Source: Oscillospiraceae bacterium | Lineage (GTDB): Bacteria > Bacillota > Clostridia > Oscillospirales > Oscillospiraceae | Reading direction: 5' to 3' | Assembly: GCA_031255955.1 (NCBI GenBank) | Contig: JAIRRO010000038.1 | Span: 1-9,279, forward strand | Length of the DNA: 9,279 bases | Part shown: piece after piece, positions 6,689 to 9,279 of the stretch | How the letters are laid out: every line of letters begins with the position of its first letter | How positions within the stretch are numbered: position 1 is the first letter of the stretch | Translations under genes and position numbers: made by a program | Notes under the pieces: generated by a model | Database searches by the model: none | What the model was told of the DNA's origin: nothing | The model's input: only the letters and a program-made list of their open reading frames with translations

Positions 6689-7588
6689 GTGACGGCAAAA
6701 ACCCCGGGCATCGAAGCGCGCGGCGTTATTATAAAAGCGCTGGCGGGTTATTATTATGTGGATAGCGGCGAGAGCGGCGTTATTGAGTGCCGCGCGCGCG
6801 GCAAATTCCGCAAACAGAGCGTATCCCCGCTTGTCGGCGACAGGGTGGTTATCCAAACGCACGGCGACGGGGAGGGCACAGTGACAGAAATTCTCCCCCG
6901 CCGCAACGAATTCACGCGCCCCCCGACGGCGAATATCGACGCTATGATCATCGTCGCCTCGGCAGCGCCGCCCGTCACCGATCCGTTTTTAATCGACCGC
7001 ATGGCGGCGATGGCGGAGCTGTCCGACGCGGAGCCGGTGATTTGCCTCAACAAATGCGACCTGAACGCAGCCGACGAGCTGTTCGACATATATTCGCGCG
7101 CGGGCTTCCGCGTGTTCCGCGTCAGCGCCGAAACGGGCGAAGGCACAGCCGAGCTTCACGCCGCGCTTATCGGCAAAACAAGCGCACTGACGGGAAACTC
7201 CGGCGTCGGAAAATCCAGCATACTAAACGCCTTGGGGCTTGACATAAAAACGGGAGAAGTATCCGAAAAGCTGGGGCGCGGACGGCACACCACGCGATAT
7301 GTACGCCTATACGATGTACGCGGCGCGTTTTTTACCGACACGCCGGGCTTTTCCTCCTTTGACGCGGAACAGGCGTCAATGCGCGACCCCGCGTCGCTGG
7401 AGCGCGCCTTCCGCGAATTTGCGCCATACCTCGGAAAATGCCGCTTCCGCGACTGCGCGCACACGCGCGAGCCGGGCTGCGCCGTTCTGCAAGCCGTGGA
7501 GCGCGGCGATATCGGGCGCTCGCGCCACCGCAGCTATGAGCGGCTGCACGCCGAGGCGCTCGCCGCGCGCTCACGCGAATATAAATGA
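6689..7588 (+). CDS. rsgA: Ribosome small-subunit maturation GTPase RsgA
   Basis: RsgA (YjeQ/CpgA) is a circularly permuted GTPase that docks on immature 30S subunits and releases on GTP hydrolysis during late assembly. The 299-aa product shows an OB-fold N-terminus (about 10-80) and then G motifs in the permuted order: G4 NKCD (121-124), G1 GNSGVGKSS (169-177), G2 around RHTTR (199-203), and G3 DTPG (217-220). A zinc-binding C-terminus follows with C251, C256, H258 and C264. Length is normal for Firmicutes. The GTG start at 6689 lies 7 bp after the prkC stop and has no clear Shine-Dalgarno sequence, so translation is probably coupled to prkC. No better start exists before the conserved GVIIKALAGYYYV segment. 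In most Firmicutes rpe and thiN come next; here they do not. Confidence 0.97.
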   Translation: MTAKTPGIEARGVIIKALAGYYYVDSGESGVIECRARGKFRKQSVSPLVGDRVVIQTHGDGEGTVTEILPRRNEFTRPPTANIDAMIIVASAAPPVTDPFLIDRMAAMAELSDAEPVICLNKCDLNAADELFDIYSRAGFRVFRVSAETGEGTAELHAALIGKTSALTGNSGVGKSSILNALGLDIKTGEVSEKLGRGRHTTRYVRLYDVRGAFFTDTPGFSSFDAEQASMRDPASLERAFREFAPYLGKCRFRDCAHTREPGCAVLQAVERGDIGRSRHRSYERLHAEALAARSREYK

Positions 7589-7650
7589 ACCTTTCACGCG
7601 TCCGGCGCATAGAATAACGCAGTCAAGACGACAGGAAAGGCGGGACGCTT

Positions 7651-7815
7651 ATGAAACGCGGTATCGGTCAAACCATCGGCGCGGTGATTATGTGTATCGG
7701 CATACTCCTGCTTGGCAGCACTGTTCTGCCCGCCGTATGCTGGCTGTTCATCATCGGGCTGATTATGGTGCTGAAGGGGTATTCCATGATGCGCGAAATG
7801 AAGCGGAAATTTTGA
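7651..7815 (+). CDS. 54-aa two-helix membrane miniprotein, unknown function
   Basis: This short open frame starts at an ATG preceded by AGGAAAGG (7633-7640). The product has a basic start (MKRGIGQ), a hydrophobic helix at about 9-28, a second at about 29-42, and a strongly basic end (MMREMKRKF). The pattern suggests a membrane hairpin with both ends in the cytoplasm by the positive-inside rule. I do not recognise a named family; it is loosely like the small hydrophobic modules seen in LiaF-type proteins, but that is only a resemblance. It lies 62 bp after rsgA and 22 bp before the SpoVM-like peptide gene, on the same strand and probably in the same transcript. GC content and codon use match the operon. 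It occupies part of the place normally taken by rpe-thiN. Confidence 0.6.
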   Translation: MKRGIGQTIGAVIMCIGILLLGSTVLPAVCWLFIIGLIMVLKGYSMMREMKRKF

Positions 7816-7837
7816 GTAAAAAATTCGGAGGAAAGGC

Positions 7838-7924
7838 ATGGTCAAAAAAATGATTGTTATCGTTCTCCCGCGCAGACTGCGCGAAATACTGCAAGGGCTG
7901 AAGCGACTGCGTCGGGCTGCCTGA
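7838..7924 (+). CDS. spoVM: 28-aa SpoVM-like amphipathic peptide (candidate)
   Basis: This very short gene has a textbook ribosome-binding site, GGAGG (7827-7831), 6 nt before its ATG. The peptide begins MVKKMIVIV, continues LPRRLREILQGLKRL, and ends in Arg/Ala. In size and pattern (short beta-like hydrophobic start, Leu-Pro-basic, then a basic amphipathic helix) it resembles Bacillus SpoVM (26 aa, with KLPKFLGGIVRAM). That peptide binds the convex forespore membrane and anchors SpoIVA to start coat assembly; its proline after leucine is essential there. In Firmicutes spoVM lies just downstream of the prpC-prkC-rsgA-rpe-thiN block, so position also agrees. Differences: the LP pair sits two residues later, and Gly-Gly after LPKFL is replaced by Arg-Glu. 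Coding status is likely; the SpoVM assignment is inference from pattern and place. Confidence 0.6.
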   Translation: MVKKMIVIVLPRRLREILQGLKRLRRAA

Positions 7925-7935
7925 ATTGACGCCCG
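7925..7935. repeat. 11-bp direct repeat, left copy
   Basis: ATTGACGCCCG here is identical to 8004-8014. The two copies bracket a 68-bp AT-rich segment, like a target duplication or a recombination scar. The left copy touches the stop codon of the SpoVM-like gene. Confidence 0.6.
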
Positions 7936-7951
7936 AGAGAAAATGAATTCA

Positions 7952-7989
7952 AACTCAAAAACTTCGGAAATTTAGAGAGTTTTTGAGTT
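7952..7989. repeat. 12-bp AT-rich inverted repeat (possible terminator or operator)
   Basis: AACTCAAAAACT (7952-7963) is the exact reverse complement of 7978-7989, with a 14-nt loop. The stem has only four G/C pairs and no T-run follows on the plus strand, so it would be a weak intrinsic terminator. It lies between the end of the operon and the promoter of the ATPase gene, where either a terminator or an operator would make sense. The right arm can also pair, over 7 bp, with AAAAACT at 7997-8003. Confidence 0.5.
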
Positions 7990-8003
7990 GAAAACTAAAA
8001 ACT

Positions 8004-8014
8004 ATTGACGCCCG
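8004..8014. repeat. 11-bp direct repeat, right copy
   Basis: Second copy of ATTGACGCCCG (first at 7925-7935). Its TTGACG serves as the -35 box of the predicted promoter for the ATPase gene. Confidence 0.6.
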
Positions 8015-8033
8015 GCTGTGATTGTGGTATTAT
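8005..8033 (+). promoter_or_regulatory. Extended -10 SigA-type promoter for the ATPase gene
   Basis: TTGACG (8005-8010) and TATTAT (8028-8033) are separated by exactly 17 bp. TG at 8025-8026 gives the extended -10 arrangement TGGTATTAT. The predicted start site is near 8040. This implies that the ATPase gene is transcribed independently of the rsmB-rsgA operon. Confidence 0.65.
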
Positions 8034-8051
8034 GGCGCGGGGGTGAGTGCA

Positions 8052-9260
8052 TTGAAAAACCGTCAGAGCTATCTGAATACACTATTGGAGTTTCTTGATA
8101 AAGAGGTCATCAAGGTTATTGTCGGCGTCCGCAGATGCGGCAAGTCAACACTGCTGCAGCTGTTCGCGGCGGAGCTGAAAAAGCGCGGAATACCGGATGA
8201 AAATATCCTTCATATAAATTTCGAGAGCATGAAATATCGGGATATATCCGACTATAACCTTTTTTACGATTACGTCACGAACCACCGTCCGGAAAGCGGC
8301 AAGGCATATCTGCTGATAGACGAGCCGCAAAACGTCCCCGGCTGGGAGAAGGCAGTGAACTCCTTCAAGGTTGACTTTGACTGCGATATCTACATCACAG
8401 GCTCCAACGCAAGGCTTTTATCAAGCGAGCTGTCAACGCTGATCGCGGGGCGGTACGTGGAAATTAAGCTCTATCCGCTGTCCTATAAAGAATATTTGGA
8501 CTTTCACGGCATAGAAAAAAGCGATAAAACCTTTGAGGACTATCTCAAATTCGGCGGCTTCCCCTCTATCGTGGAGCTGGGCGGGAGCGTTGACCGCGTA
8601 AATGACGTGCTGGACGGGATTTTCAACACAGTAATAGTAAAGGATGTCATCGCGAAAAACCGAATCAAGGACGAGGAGCTGCTGCAAAAAATAATCCTGT
8701 TTTTGGCTGACAACGTGGGAAACCCCACATCCTCCAATTCAGTCGCGAACAGCCTGGTCAGCGAGGGACGCATGGAAAACAGCAAGCGAGCTCCCGCTGC
8801 CAGCACTGTTGAGAGCTATATCGGCGCACTGGAAAAGGCATATGTTTTCTACGAAGCCCGCCGTTATGACGTCAAGGGTAAAAACCTGCTGAAAACGCTG
8901 GGCAAATACTTCATCGTTGACATTGGCTTGCGCAATATGCTGCTGGGTTATCGCGATGTGGATCGAGGGCATATACTGGAAAACGTGGTTTTTCTGGAGC
9001 TGAAGCGGCGCGGCTACAATGTTTTTGTCGGCAAAGTTGACGAAAAAGAGGTGGACTTCATCGCGGAAAAGGCAAGCCACAGAATGTATATTCAGGTCTG
9101 CGAGACACTGGGGGACGCCAAAACCTTAGAGCGCGAGCTTGCGCCGCTTCTGGCGATACAAAACAATCACGAAAAGTTTATTATAACAAACGATAAAACC
9201 TTCGTCGAGAGCTATGACGGAATACGCGTAAAAAACACGGCGGATTGGCTTTGCGAATAG
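8052..9260 (+). CDS. AAA_14/DUF4143 ATP-binding protein
   Basis: This 402-aa protein belongs to a widespread but poorly characterised family of bacterial and archaeal ATPases. The N-terminal AAA_14 domain has Walker A GVRRCGKST (25-33, K31), Walker B YLLIDE (86-91) and a sensor-like YITGSNARLL (114-123). The C-terminal DUF4143 domain contains KAYVFYEARRYD (262-273), YFIVDIGLRNML (286-297), LENVVFLELKRRGY (309-322) and EVDFIAE...YIQV (333-349). The last two segments resemble a PD-(D/E)XK-type nuclease core, with Gln instead of Glu/Lys in the third position, so catalysis is uncertain. The TTG at 8052 is preferred: GGGGGTGA (8039-8046) lies 5 nt upstream, and the following KNRQSYL...IKVIVGVRRCGKS matches typical family starts. 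The GTG at 8043 is an alternative. A TTG at 8022 would lie inside the promoter. Codon use is somewhat more AT-rich than in the operon. The cellular role is unknown. Confidence 0.9.
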   Translation: MKNRQSYLNTLLEFLDKEVIKVIVGVRRCGKSTLLQLFAAELKKRGIPDENILHINFESMKYRDISDYNLFYDYVTNHRPESGKAYLLIDEPQNVPGWEKAVNSFKVDFDCDIYITGSNARLLSSELSTLIAGRYVEIKLYPLSYKEYLDFHGIEKSDKTFEDYLKFGGFPSIVELGGSVDRVNDVLDGIFNTVIVKDVIAKNRIKDEELLQKIILFLADNVGNPTSSNSVANSLVSEGRMENSKRAPAASTVESYIGALEKAYVFYEARRYDVKGKNLLKTLGKYFIVDIGLRNMLLGYRDVDRGHILENVVFLELKRRGYNVFVGKVDEKEVDFIAEKASHRMYIQVCETLGDAKTLERELAPLLAIQNNHEKFIITNDKTFVESYDGIRVKNTADWLCE

Positions 9261-9279
9261 GGGTGAAGCCCATCGCCGA

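Noticed and set aside
6214..6711. 165-codon antisense frame under the kinase PASTA/tail region
   Set aside because: It mirrors the Pro/Thr-rich coding tail as Gly/Arg/Val repeats. There is no ribosome-binding site and the real kinase frame is continuous through the region.
9263..9279. Possible GTG start of a following gene
   Set aside because: Only five codons are visible before the window ends. No independent ribosome-binding site or homology can be judged.
1..9279. CRISPR array, tRNA, rRNA, toxin-antitoxin or defence island
   Set aside because: I found no regularly spaced repeats, no cloverleaf-like sequence and no recognisable defence genes. The lone DUF4143 ATPase is not enough to claim a defence system.

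Overview
The window looks like chromosomal DNA from a GC-rich member of the Firmicutes, most likely a Clostridia/Oscillospirales-type bacterium. The main evidence is gene order: rsmB - rlmN - PP2C phosphatase (prpC) - PASTA Ser/Thr kinase (prkC) - rsgA is the classic Firmicutes block linking ribosome maturation to cell-wall-sensing phosphorylation. All genes with support lie on the + strand. The assignment to a lineage is inference from synteny, protein features and composition, not from a database search.

Layout: (1) 1-195 has no convincing gene. It carries a perfect 15-bp GC-rich inverted repeat and a second, weaker hairpin. (2) About 196-1415 is an apparently complete IS30-family insertion sequence with one intact DDE transposase (298-1374) and imperfect 25-bp terminal inverted repeats. 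It sits where the upstream neighbours of rsmB (often def/fmt in Firmicutes) would be expected. (3) A good SigA-type promoter (1446-1473) lies just outside the IS and points into rsmB. Its predicted start site falls about 2 nt before the ATG, so rsmB may be read from a leaderless transcript. (4) 1482-7588 is a tight operon: rsmB and rlmN overlap by 4 bp, then prpC, prkC and rsgA follow with gaps of 52, 31 and 7 bp. (5) 7651-7924 holds two very small genes: a 54-aa two-helix membrane protein and a 28-aa basic amphipathic peptide with an excellent ribosome-binding site. The peptide resembles the spore coat-assembly peptide SpoVM in size, LP-[KR] motif and genomic place. The rpe and thiN genes that usually stand between rsgA and spoVM are absent. 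(6) 7925-8051 is an intergenic stretch with a 68-bp, 26% GC insert bracketed by an 11-bp direct repeat, ending in a strong promoter. (7) 8052-9260 encodes an AAA_14/DUF4143 ATPase that appears to be a separate, possibly acquired, transcription unit.

How the genes work together: RsmB and RlmN methylate 16S and 23S rRNA, and RsgA is a GTPase that completes 30S maturation. PrkC senses peptidoglycan fragments through external PASTA domains and phosphorylates cytoplasmic targets (in Bacillus these include RsgA/CpgA), while PrpC reverses this. A SpoVM-like peptide at the end would suit a spore-forming host, since PrkC also acts in germination in Bacillus. No defence island, CRISPR array, tRNA or rRNA is visible. 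The most interesting items are the SpoVM-like microgene, the probable leaderless rsmB start, and the AT-rich, direct-repeat-bracketed island before the ATPase gene.
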